From: Pezizomycotina sp. ARF18
Lineage: Eukaryota; Ascomycota
Assembly (NCBI GenBank): GCA_002224055.1
Contig: AZLU01000254.1
Coordinates: 1-56,962, forward strand
Length of the DNA stretch: 56,962 bases
Direction of reading: 5' to 3'
Both the position numbers and the translations under genes were made by a program. Under the pieces are notes generated by a model, which worked only from the letters and a program-made list of their open reading frames with translations, was not told where the DNA came from and ran no database searches. Below are positions 12,208 through 21,662 of the stretch, piece after piece (the first letter of the stretch is position 1; every line of letters starts with the position of its first letter).

Positions 12208-13056
12208 ATGAAGTTCTCAGCCGCCATCACCTCCGCCCTCCTCGCCCTCGGCTCCTTCGTTTCCGCTGAGGAAGCCACCCGGTGAAAGAGCTCAAGATTG
12301 AGAAGCTCAACAACATCAAATGCAAGCGCGCCACCAAGGACGGCGACAGGCTGTCGATGCACTACACCGGCACACTGCTGGACGGGGGAAGTTCGATTCG
12401 TCTAGGGACAGGAACACACCGTATGTTAATTGTTCCCGTTAATATATATTAAATTGAATTGGTTGTTAGTAGTATAGTATACTGATGTCGCACAACAGGT
12501 TCGCTTTCACGCTAGGCGCGGTATGGTCATCAAGGGTTGGGAAAAAGGTCTGCAGAATATGTGCCGTACTGGTCAGTGCTTCCCGCCGCTTTTTCGCGAT
12601 AAGCCAAATTCGAGTTTTGAATTCTTAGTGCTTTGGGCTAACACTATCAATTGTTTTCGCTTCGCTACAGAGAAGAGGAAGCTCACTATCCCGTCCGATC
12701 TTGCATACGGTGACCGTGGCTTCCCTGGCACTATCCACCCAAGGCAACTCTGAGTAAGCCCTGCATATTCCCTTCCCCCGTTCGTTCGCATTTTTATCAA
12801 GAATATTCTCTTAACTAAAATGCTATATAGTCTTCGACGTCGAGCTGGTATCGATCGAAGGAGTTAAAGCCGACGAAGAGCAGATTGAAGAGCTGCCATT
12901 GGAAAAGGAGGAGACCAAGGAGGAGACCAAGAAGGAAGAGGAGACTAAAGAAGAGGCTAAGAAGGACGAGAGAAGAAGGAAGACGCCAAGAAGGAGGCAA
13001 AGACTGATACTATGAAGGATACAAAGGAAGGCGAGAAGAAGAAGGACGAGTTGTAA
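12208..13056 (+). CDS. fpr2: ER-resident FKBP-type peptidyl-prolyl isomerase, KDEL-tailed; frameshifted in this sequence
   Basis: Four exons: 12208-12420, 12499-12571, 12671-12753 and 12831-13056. The N-terminus is a secretory signal peptide (MKFSAAITSALLALGSFVSA). The FKBP domain follows: RLSMHYTGTLLDGG, FDSSRDRN, FAFTLG, VIKGWEKGLQNMC, KRKLTIPSDLAYGDRGFPG and IFDVELVSIEG. The aromatic pocket residues of the family (Tyr of HYTG, Phe of FAFTLG, Trp of VIKGW, Tyr of AYGDRG) are visible. After the domain comes a 60-residue Glu/Lys-rich tail ending KKDEL, an ER-retrieval signal, so this is the FKBP2/Fpr2 class acting in protein folding in the ER lumen. Five one-base losses are needed to keep frame, near 12,279 (CCC), 12,387 (GGGGG), 12,524, 12,740 (CCC) and 12,970. 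This pattern points to consensus error rather than a dead gene. Confidence 0.88.
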
Positions 13057-13263
13057 AGGATATCGTCTTGCGGGAAATTTGTATACAAGCAATGCTTTAT
13101 ACCCGACAGAAATAACAGATAAAAAGGTCTACTTAGCTGTTATATACCAATTGCTACAGTAGATATGTACCTATCCTCCCGGAGAGAGGAGTTTTGATGA
13201 ATATGTACAATATTTCTAAATTATGTGAAGATTCGCTCATTGGAAGGTGAAAAAAGGAGAATT

Positions 13264-14343
13264 TCAACGGCCCCCGAACCGTTCCTTGTCTGCATCTTTC
13301 AATAACTTCAAAACATCCTTCTTATCCTGCTGCTCCTTCTCCGCCGTTCTCCGCTTTATGCTCTCCAGTACCGCCTCCAAGCTCTCCTTCTCGCCCCACT
13401 TACTGCCCCCACCCTCATCGACATAAAAATGCCGTATCTTAACAACCCCACTGTCCAACTTTTCCTTCCACTCTATGTTCGCGCAACCTAACCGCTTATT
13501 AACCACCGCAACTCCCCACCGGCATCTCTTTCAGCTTCGGCCGCCCAAGCCCCCACATCGTCGCGATCTTAACGTGTGTCTCCGGCCCCATGCTACGTAT
13601 GAACTCCGCAGCGGCTTCTTTTGATACTCGCGCCGCGAAGGTATGCGCACGTACATGTGCGTCGCGTACGGCGCCGCGAACCAGAAGAGCCATATAGGCA
13701 CTGCGGATATGGCGGTGACGAGGACGGGGGCGAGGTAGGGTTGCTCTTGGACGATGGGGTACTGCGCTAGCTGCGGGTAGTCATTGATATGCGGTTGGAC
13801 GTAGAATAGTGTGCTGATGAACGGCCAGAGGGTTGCGAGTTTTATGCAGCCGACCTTTATATTTTTTTGAAGCGTATTATTAGTTTTCGCCAGACGTATG
13901 TCGACATGCAAAAGTTGGGAAGAAGTAATTGGGTTCTTAGCGGCGGGGAAAGCTCACGTATACTTGCCGCCGCCCCGCGTGGTAGACCAGGACATCTCTG
14001 GGGACCGGGTAAACATTAGAGCTTGCTAAAAATTGAAATTTCTGTTAGTATTATATAAGGCGGAACATGAAGCCAATCGAAGGGTTAGGGGATTAAATTG
14101 ATGCCAAATTCCTCGCTGACCTTTTGGTTTCGGCGCCGGCGCTTTCTTCGAGAAGAGCCACGAGAATATCGACCTCTGCTGCTGCCGCTGTAGACTGTCG
14201 CCGAGTGCCGGAGCTACCAGCGTCGCACCTGAGGCCGGTAAGAAACCTCTGCGGCCAAATCGCAGGCGCAAGCAGCCAAATGGCTTCGCCGCGACGCAAT
14301 TGGTCCGAGCTAGAGCTCTGGAGCTAATTGTGCTCATGCTCAT
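13264..14343 (-). CDS. Putative mitochondrial two-TM membrane protein; frameshifted in this sequence
   Basis: Exons 14343-14121, 14025-13958 and 13854-13264 join in phase (donors GTCAGC and GTGAGC). The first exon is a mitochondrial-type presequence, Ser/Ala/Arg/Leu-rich with few acidic residues (MSMSTISSRALARTN onwards). Next come RDVLVYHAGRRQVYVGCIK and two hydrophobic segments, LATLWPFISTLFYV and LVTAISAVPIWLFWFAAPY. A soluble tail contains ARVSKEAAAEFIRS, HVKIATMWGLGRPKLKEMPVG and GCANIEWKEKLDSG. The motif order (short strand, hairpin of two TMs, matrix-facing tail) is reminiscent of the TMEM70/TMEM186/TMEM223 group of inner-membrane assembly factors, but I cannot assign it. At least two frame breaks occur, near 13,640 (CCT TCG) and around 13,505-13,515 in G-rich sequence. 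Confidence 0.65.
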
Positions 14344-14933
14344 CGTTCCTTGGAAGGTTTTCGTGGTGGTGGTGGTTTTGTGTTGGATAGTTAAAAATTC
14401 TTGGGTGTACCTCGAATTTTAGCGACAAGGGAAAAATAACAGAACCTTCCGCCTGTGACCGAAACAAAACCATACTGCGGTTGAAGCATGGTCGACTCGT
14501 GGTTCAAATACAGTTCGACCACAGTTCAAGCATACTTCAGGTATCCTTCAGGGATAATTCAAGCCATCAAGTATCCTTCATATACGCTTAAAGCATCCTT
14601 AAAGCACGCTTAAAGCACACTTAAGGCTTGCTCTTGATTAGCACACAATTCTAACGTGTCCAAGCAAACAAGACATCCCCGAGTGGCGTCGTGAAGTATA
14701 TATAATAACGCATGGATATGTAATACAAAGCCACAAGTGTATTTTCCAGTATATATTCCTGTAGAGATAAATCAGATTGTAATAACTAATTGCGCAAGAT
14801 ATACATTTTCTTTATTGTACAAGTCGAAACAAAGTAAGCGTAGACAAAAATTTCGCGAGAAGCCATTTAACGAAATGTAAACAAAGGTTTTAGCTCTATC
14901 TAAAAAACATATACAGATGATATTTAGGCCGAT
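14344..14933. other. Intergenic region with degenerate tandem repeat
   Basis: About 590 bases between the 3' end of nop7 and the start of the minus-strand mitochondrial-protein gene, so the latter's promoter lies here. It includes the 11-12-bp repeat array listed separately. No gene is seen. Confidence 0.45.
14533..14627. repeat. Degenerate 11-12-bp tandem repeat
   Basis: Eight or so imperfect units of the form RYMCTTMARG are laid end to end: CATACTTCAG, GTATCCTTCAG, GGATAATTCAAG, GTATCCTTCAT, ATACGCTTAAAG, CATCCTTAAAG, CACGCTTAAAG, CACACTTAAGG. The last four are the most alike. The array sits upstream of the minus-strand gene starting at 14343. Confidence 0.6.
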
Positions 14934-17330
14934 TTCTTGTCCTTTTTCTTCTTCTCTTTTTCAATTCTTCTCCTCTTAGCTGTGAGCTTTTCAGCCTCGC
15001 CGGCCCTTTTTGATTACCGTATACCATCTTTTCGTAGAGCTTCCTCTTCCGCTTGCTCATCATCATCTTCTGCCTATCCATCTCATCCTTCTCTTCCTGT
15101 TGTCTCCGCTTCTTCTGCTTGCGCTGTGCATCTTCCTCTTCCGCCGCCGAAGACTTGGATGACTTCTTACGCTTTGACAATTTCGACTTCAAGCTGTCCT
15201 CGGCATAAGGGAGACCCGCAGCTTCTGCTTCGAGCTCTCGCTGGTGTCGAATACGGCTCGCTTCCTCGGGAGTAAGATCCTCGTCCTCGTCCTCATCTCC
15301 GTCTCCATTGTATATCTTGATATCCTTGTCTTCTTCCTCGTCCTCGTCATCTTCCTCCTCCTTGGAAGATACTTCGACGTTGCCAAATCCGCTCCATTCG
15401 TCGTCGCCGCTTTCTCCCTCGTCTTCTTCCTCTTCTTCATCTTGTTCGTCACTGATGTCCCCTGCCTCCTCATCCATATCAACATCCACTCCTTCCTCTT
15501 CGCTTCCGCTCTCAGCTCCAACATCCACTGGAGCGGTTGGGTCGTATTCTCCTTCCTTCGGTTTCACCCATGGGCTTAGATGCGGCGGTAATTCCGCTCC
15601 CGGAGCATAATCTTCCGGCTTGAGCAGTCGACCCGCGTTCGCGCAATCCCAGACATACTGCGGCTGCACGTATATTCTCTGCGGAACCCTCCCGTTACTG
15701 ACGCCATTGCTCTTCTTTGGACCTTGGCCCTCGTCGTTATCATTATCTTCCGGAATAGGCGGCAGAGCAACGGCCGGGGTCGGTCTACAACCTGGTGCGT
15801 AATGCTGGGGTCGTTAACATCCTCGGTAAATGATCCCTCACCGAGAACGGCGTCCCATCCGATCCTCTTGCAGCCAAACGCCCTTAGTAAAAACTCGAGG
15901 GCTTCACGCGGCGTCTCCGGGACAGGTAGAAAGTAAATTTGCCAAAGAGATTAGAAGGGTCGGATTGGGCGCCGTGTGCACCATCACCGTTGGTAGCGAG
16001 GGTCAAAGGAGATATTCCCGGCTGCAGAAGCACGTCGCCTGTTATTGTGCCGTCCTTGGACTTTGCAGGGACGAAAGTATCCAACGCTGTATCATTCTTT
16101 ACATCGTCGTCATTCTCCTCGGCGCCATTTCGTACATCATTAGCGGCGTTTTCGTCCAGCGACGCAATTTTTTGCCCTAGCGTGGCGAGTTGCTTTGAAA
16201 CGTCATTCTGGTTCTTATCCGTGGTCGCAGCATCGGGCAACAACTTGACACCTTTGTTCTCCAGCACGAAACTCCTCAACCCGGCCGCTTTGGCGTCCAT
16301 ATCCGGATCGAATTTCGGTGGTACACCAGCCCTTCTATCGTATACAGCCTGAACAATACAAATCCCATAAGCGTCGTGTAAAATCGATAAAAGTGAGCAT
16401 TATCCGGAAATCAACGTCGGCCGGTACGTTTTGCGCATATTTGTACGGTACGAGCCAGAGGACGTCCTGCCCGTTTATCTCGGCTTGGTAGTATATTCCC
16501 TTGATGCTCAAAAGCTCTTCCTCAAAGCGTGCGTGCGGATTATGTAGTGCTGGAACTCGGCGCACAGCTTTTCGCACGTGGCTATCGTCTTTTGCGGGAC
16601 GCCGCGGTCTGCGGGGAGGTTTGCGAAGAGGAAAAGCATGCTGATGGCATCGTCGAGGTCGCGGAGGGCATCAGTGAAGGATGGGTAGCGCTCTTTGACG
16701 ATGTGGTCGAGCTTCACGCGGGGCCGGTGGAGCTTATCAAGGCGTTTGCGCCGGCATAATCCTGTCGACCGAGGGCCTTGGAGAGCTTCTTTGCAAAGGT
16801 CTTGTGCTCGCGGAACTTTTGGAGGACGGGCTCGTGGAGAAGATATTGGATATCTTTCGTCTGTTTTCGTAGAATGCCAATCAGGATCACTGGAAGCTTA
16901 TATTATAATCAAAGTAGGAATCTTTAATGACTTACATAGTAGAAGGTAGTCGAAGCAGTTGCGCTTTTCTTTGCCTTCTTCCTGTTCCTAGGTTCTCGAG
17001 GATAGATACCTGTAAAGGTAAATCACCGTCAGCAAACGTTGAACTCCATAAACAATCGATAGACGAGCTCCTCGGACCGATTGAGCCTTACCTTTGTAGA
17101 TACATAGTCTTCTAAAATCTGGCAAGCTAATCTGGAGCTTCTTTACGGCCTGCGTCCTCGTAATGAAATTTTTCGCATTTCCAGACGTTCCTGTGATCGA
17201 TTTCGGCGCACGAACAGCGGCAATTTGTTAGTTATGATCTTTGTTCGATTGATTTTTACAAAATATGAAAATTTCCCTCAAAGTTAGCCCCAGATGAATG
17301 ATGCGAACCTTTCTTTTTCATTCGCGCCAT
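14934..17330 (-). CDS. nop7: Pescadillo homologue Nop7, ribosome biogenesis; frameshifted in this sequence
   Basis: Exon 1 (17330-17309, MARMKKKG), exon 2 (17190-17092), exon 3 (17009-16936) and a long exon from 16860 to 14934. Exon 2 reads [20 protein letters not shown] and on to [20 protein letters not shown], the unmistakable Pescadillo N-terminus. Then come [40 protein letters not shown], the BRCT region ([20 protein letters not shown] and [20 protein letters not shown]) and an acidic then Lys/Arg-rich coiled-coil tail ending KKDKKSA. Nop7 works with Erb1 and Ytm1 in the nucleolus on 27S pre-rRNA processing for the 60S subunit. The gene is essential in yeast, yet frame is lost at least six times (near 15,008; 15,767; 15,925; 16,315; 16,400; 16,512). 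Nearly all are explained by one missing base in a homopolymer. Intron 1 begins GTTCGC, an unusual donor. Confidence 0.92.
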
Positions 17331-17848
17331 GATTACTGTTTAGTCGTCCGGTTCTCGCTACGGCGATTGTTGTGATCTTGATGTTGAGGACGATACAAAA
17401 TTGAACGGCGGAGGACAAAAGTATCAGGAAAAGTTTTCTGTCGGTTGAAGGTTTTTTTTCTGCGGAAAAAAAAGAAAAGAAAGAAAAACCAAGGCTCCAA
17501 AAATCCCACTCCAATCGATTAAACGGTAAATTCCGAAACAATACGCGCCCTTTAAGATGAAATGCACGCACATATAGACTATATAGGAGTCTTTGGACAT
17601 GAAAGATGTCCATGATCTTGTAGCATCGAAGTATTATCTCAATACATAGAGGCTCATATGGTTTATAGATATAGAGGTTCTCTTAGGGCCTAACCAGAAT
17701 AAAGACAAAATGATACTATCTTCTTTCTTTCTCTCTATATACATTACTATCATTAAGTATATATATAGTCGAAGGAATACTGGGCATTGGCCTTGTTGGC
17801 CGTAAGCTACTTAGCTGACCTTACTTTCACACGTCCTTCGTATAACCC
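17331..17848. other. Intergenic region upstream of nop7
   Basis: 518 bases of AT-rich sequence between the nop7 start and the stop of the AAA+ ATPase remnant. It presumably contains the nop7 promoter. Short pyrimidine and TATA-like tracts occur near 17,700-17,770. I see no gene. Confidence 0.4.
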
Positions 17849-20300
17849 TCAGGTTCTTCCTGCATTCTCAGTGACAGTCTCATTGCCGTGGCCGTGACCC
17901 AAAATCTTAGCAGGGAGGCCAGCAAGAGGAATAGATTCCTTCCGCTCTGCATGATGCTCCAGCTTTACAAGGATTTCATGAACATTCTTGATTTCGGAGT
18001 TCTCTCTGAGGACTACGAGCAGCTGATGCAGGGCAAAGTGTTTCCCACGGAACTTCGCATAACCGTAAGCTTTGCGAATTAGGTTACGGATTTCACGCCC
18101 GTTGCAGTCAAGGTCACCGAGCACGTTGTAAGGCGCATCGATCCAGGTATCGTCCAGGTGCATCACATCCTTCTTTAGTTCCATAAGGTTGCGCCAGATC
18201 TGGGCCCGCGACTCGGAACTTAGCTTCGGATATCTTATGGAGACGCGAATTCTGTTGTAGAATGCTTCGTCGAAATCCTCGTGGCGATTGGTAGTCATAA
18301 ACAAAAGTCCTTGGTAATTCTCGATTAAACGGAGGAAGACTAGAGAAAGGCTTACTTAGCGAATTCTCAAGTCATCGATGATTTTTGTGTATTGAATGAC
18401 ATACCTGTGACGATAGCACTTCGTGTATAGTCATGAAGGTCTCGTTGTGACATCAGAACATCGGCTTCGTCAATCAAGACTACGGCTCCCCATCGTCAAC
18501 CGAGCTTGAAGATATTTCCGAGCTCATGCTCCAGTTCCATGACATCGACACTTAGCTCCCCAGTTGTAACATGGTAGAGCGGCCGCTGTGTCTGCTCTGC
18601 AATAGTTTCTTTAATATCAGAGCATTGTCAGTTAGCTAGCCCCTAGATTTGTTCCCAAAATGATGCAATACTTCATTTTATACTTACCTGCCGTAAAGGT
18701 CTTCCCTAAACCTGCGGGCCATAACAACATCATCGAAGCCGTCAAAAGGATCCTGTGTGTTGAAACCGGTAACGAGACTTTCTATCGAAGTCTTTTTGCC
18801 TTCGCTCAGTTGAAGTGCCTTGAATGGATCCCGTCGCCATACCACGGGCTCTAACGAGGCGAAAAGCACTGTCACCCAGACTTTCCTGTCAAGTAGGAAA
18901 GCGTCGACCTTCGGAGGACAGAGTAACCAATCAGTGTCATCCCTCTCTACTTCTTCCTCATCCATTTGCGCCTTTTGTGGTTTAACAGCAATGAAATCGT
19001 TGTAGGAGTCTATGGACGGTCTCCTCCATTTTAATCGGTCTTTATTGAGCGATGACACATCGTTCGTGTCGATCTCGTCGGCTGGTTCGAAACCAGTCAT
19101 ATACTGCTTAAATGAAGGATAAATAATTTGAGGATCCTTAACATCCTGAATCTCCCGTGCGGCTTTTGCGTCGACGATAACACGTCCCTTGGTCTAAAGT
19201 AAGGAAAATTCAGCATTACGCGGTATTTAGAGTCAAAGAGAGGGAATTTCTAATATTTAGGCAAAGCTTGTCTTCTTCAAATGAGAGTCTCCCTTCAATT
19301 GTTGACGAACGAACCCACCAGATCACATCGTGATACTCCCATTTGGTAAACTTCTCAGTCTGAACTTCGAAGTACTTTTTACCTCTTTCGATAAAGTCTG
19401 AATTGAGACTTGGTTGTTCGGCTTCCAAATATCGCAACGGGATTATCGTGAAATTCTCCGGGCGTATATCAACGCTTCCTAAGAAAAATGGAACAACCAG
19501 CTGTTCCCGACATATGCCTCCCCTCGTACCGTTGTGGCGGGAGCGAATGGCGTCGAACGCCATTGCCCACCGACCTTCCATGCTTGTCCGGTAAACATTC
19601 TCTACCACGTATATTTGCCTAACAGAGTCCTCATCGCAGTGATAGTAGGCCATCTCCAAAGGAGGGAATAACGTCCAGAGCATATCGAATGATATTTTCT
19701 TATGGGGAACGAGAGAGTCGTAGTTCTGCACAACATCGCCCAGGCCATCTCCAGACTCAATAAACTGGTGTAAAAGCCGTAGTTCACTGGCGAGCTGAGG
19801 ATCCTCGGTCTTCTTGGTTCCTTCTTTTACTTTTTCTCTGAGGAAAAATAATGCCCGGTAAGGCCACTGGATTTTAATTGGGTTGGCGTGAACGACCAAC
19901 TCGCGATATGCCCGGCAGTTCTTTCGAAGGAAGTCTATCAGTACCGGAGACTACACTTCGAGCCGCTCCTCCAGTATCTTCCCAACGCCGTCCATCTTTT
20001 GATACAAAATCAAAGCGCATGATTTGTACTCATTTTTAGGTGCATTCGAACCTCCTTTGTATGTTTCGATAGGTATCGTGATCCATTTTCCGTAATTATC
20101 AGGATCTGGTAGTTCGACAAGGTGCTTTAGCTCCGTGACTGTTGTGACAGCCTTAGGCTTATCAGTATCGTCCTTCTTGTTAGCGTCCGCAGGGGTAGCA
20201 TAGTCTTCGCCGAGGACATCTCGATATTGCTGATTTAGGGAGGCCCTTTTAGAGATAAAAAAGCTAATAAAGAAACAAAGATCGCCCAGTAAGGAGGCCC
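17849..20300 (-). pseudogene. AAA+ ATPase of the DUF7025 type, apparently decayed
   Basis: The minus strand encodes the fungal AAA+ ATPase layout. First is an N-terminal DUF7025-like region (about 20,240-19,220; KHLVELPDPDNYGKWITIPI, RALFFLREKVKE, EYHDVIWWVRSSTIEGRLSF). Next is a linker with DWLLCPPKV and VVWRRDPFKALQLSEGKK. Then come Walker A (PAGLGKTFTA, about 18,700), Walker B (GAVVLIDEADVLMSQRD, about 18,475), VFLRLIENYQG, the sensor FMTTNRHEDFDEAFYNRIRV and a helical lid ending at 17849. Three lesions lie in conserved sequence: an in-frame TAG at 19953-19955, an in-frame TGA at 18496-18498 just before Walker B, and loss of frame plus the Gly-rich stretch before Walker A near 18,715-18,735. 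Unlike the other broken genes here, two lesions are substitutions, so decay is likelier than sequencing error. The 5' end is uncertain. Confidence 0.7.
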
Positions 20301-20809
20301 TCTCATGATTTCCGGACTTTACCTAGAGGGATAATATAGCGTTCTTGATTGAAGAGGAATTCTTCAATGGTCTGTCCCGAAATTGTCGTTGTTGACTACT
20401 TCGGAACCTCCTGGATGCCAACGCCGCAACAACCTATACGTTCCACCGCTTTGCACAATAGGAACCACACAAAAGTTTTCGCCAATCTTAAACAAGCCTG
20501 GAGATCTAAGACACAAAGGAGTAAAGGGCTCAGTAATGCTTATAAAGTAATTTATAAAAATATTTACAGTAATTTGCGGCAGTATTACAGGTTTATAGAT
20601 GACTTCGGCCCCGAAGAGTTGACAATTGGGTGTCTGTAGATTGCTGCACGCAACTACAGCAGGTATAAACAGGCCAAAGAAATTCGGTCATATAAGAATA
20701 TCTTTCGAATCGATCGGACTCCATCGATTACTTTCCCTCTAAACGTAATTTTCTTCTATATTCTTTAAATACCCCTTGTAGGAACCTACCCTTGTTCGTC
20801 CTACGATCG
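20301..20809. other. Intergenic region near the AAA+ remnant
   Basis: Roughly 500 bases with one 96-codon plus-strand ORF (20349-20639) that has no recognisable domain. It may include the lost 5' end of the AAA+ gene. Nothing else can be supported. Confidence 0.3.
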
Positions 20810-21221
20810 CTATTTGTAAATGAGGTTCTCTTCAGCCGCTTTGTGATAGGCCAGTAACATAGATCCGCGGAGGTCGCTGAGAAACTCCTCAGAATGGCTG
20901 GGCATTTGGCCATAAGAACGTCTCGAGCTTTGGACCCATAGCCTCAATTTTGAGCCTCTCGGTTGGTAATAAGAGCGAGGCTGAACGGTCCTGGTGACCA
21001 CGTCGGACAAGCCCGCACCATGCAGGTAAAAAGAAGAGGCTCTGGGCCGGTCTTTTCTCGCATGCTTGCCAGGAATTCGCGCAGACGATCAAGTAGGAGG
21101 GCGGGGTTTCCCCCTGTCTGTGGAGTCTCGGATTTTCTAACCTAATAAGCATCGCGGGCTCTATTACTTCTTGAATCTTGGTAAATGCGAGTGAAGGTGG
21201 GTCCTTTAATTTTACGACCAT
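20810..21221 (-). CDS. Small protein of unknown function; frameshifted in this sequence
   Basis: The proposed start at 21221 gives MVVKLKDPPSLAFTKIQEVI and then, in an adjacent frame, ALLLDRLREFLASMREKTGP, LFTCMVRACPTWSPGPFSLA and LITNREAQ. Another frame continues IEAMGPKLETFLWPNA and then SEEFLSDLRGSMLLAYHKAA to a TAG at 20810-20812. The pieces chain smoothly if single bases were lost near 20,950 (AAAA run), 20,907 and 21,115 (GGGGG/CCCC), giving about 135 residues. I do not recognise the family and assign no function. It is divergent from the large membrane-protein gene starting near 21663. A longer upstream ORF exists (to 21371) but its N-terminus has no coding character. Confidence 0.45.
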
Positions 21222-21662
21222 GATGAAGGGGAGGCGAGAAATTGGATGTGTGGTAAAAAAATGCAGTATCAATGGGCGTAACTTTGGGGTTGGAGAGATC
21301 AATATTGGCGAGAAACCGGTACGTACTAATACCGTATATATATATGTATATCTCGCGCGAGGCTGGGACAAATGGACAGAAGATGCAGAGAAGCAATTTC
21401 TACCAATATATTCGGACTATCGCCCGCGTTTAAACGTGAGCTTGGCCGTCGAGTGTTCTGAAGGAGTCCAGTCTCAGCATCCAATCTGATACTGCCAATA
21501 CCAAGCACACTTATCGGTCTTGGATACTAAGTACCTTCTTTCGAAAGAAGGAGTCGATCAAGGCCAGCTTTCGTTTGGCTCAAAGAAGCTTTTTTTTTTT
21601 TTTTTTTTTTTTGGAAGGTCTCCTTCCCATGCAATAGATCAAATGCGGAACGCTCTAGGGAG
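21222..21662. promoter_or_regulatory. Divergent intergenic region of two unknown genes
   Basis: 440 bases between a minus-strand small gene and a plus-strand membrane-protein gene. A run of about 22 T lies at 21591-21612, some 50 bases before the plus-strand start. The region probably holds both promoters; no motif is distinctive. Confidence 0.35.

Noticed and set aside
11723-12211. 162-codon plus-strand ORF upstream of the FKBP gene
   Set aside because: It overlaps the FKBP start in another frame and lacks any domain or conserved-looking segment; the region is better explained as promoter and 5' UTR.
15308-15610. Ser-rich plus-strand ORFs (also 15244-15579)
   Set aside because: They are the antisense shadow of the acidic Glu/Asp tract of Nop7; poly-Ser/Leu reads are the complement of GAG/GAC codons.
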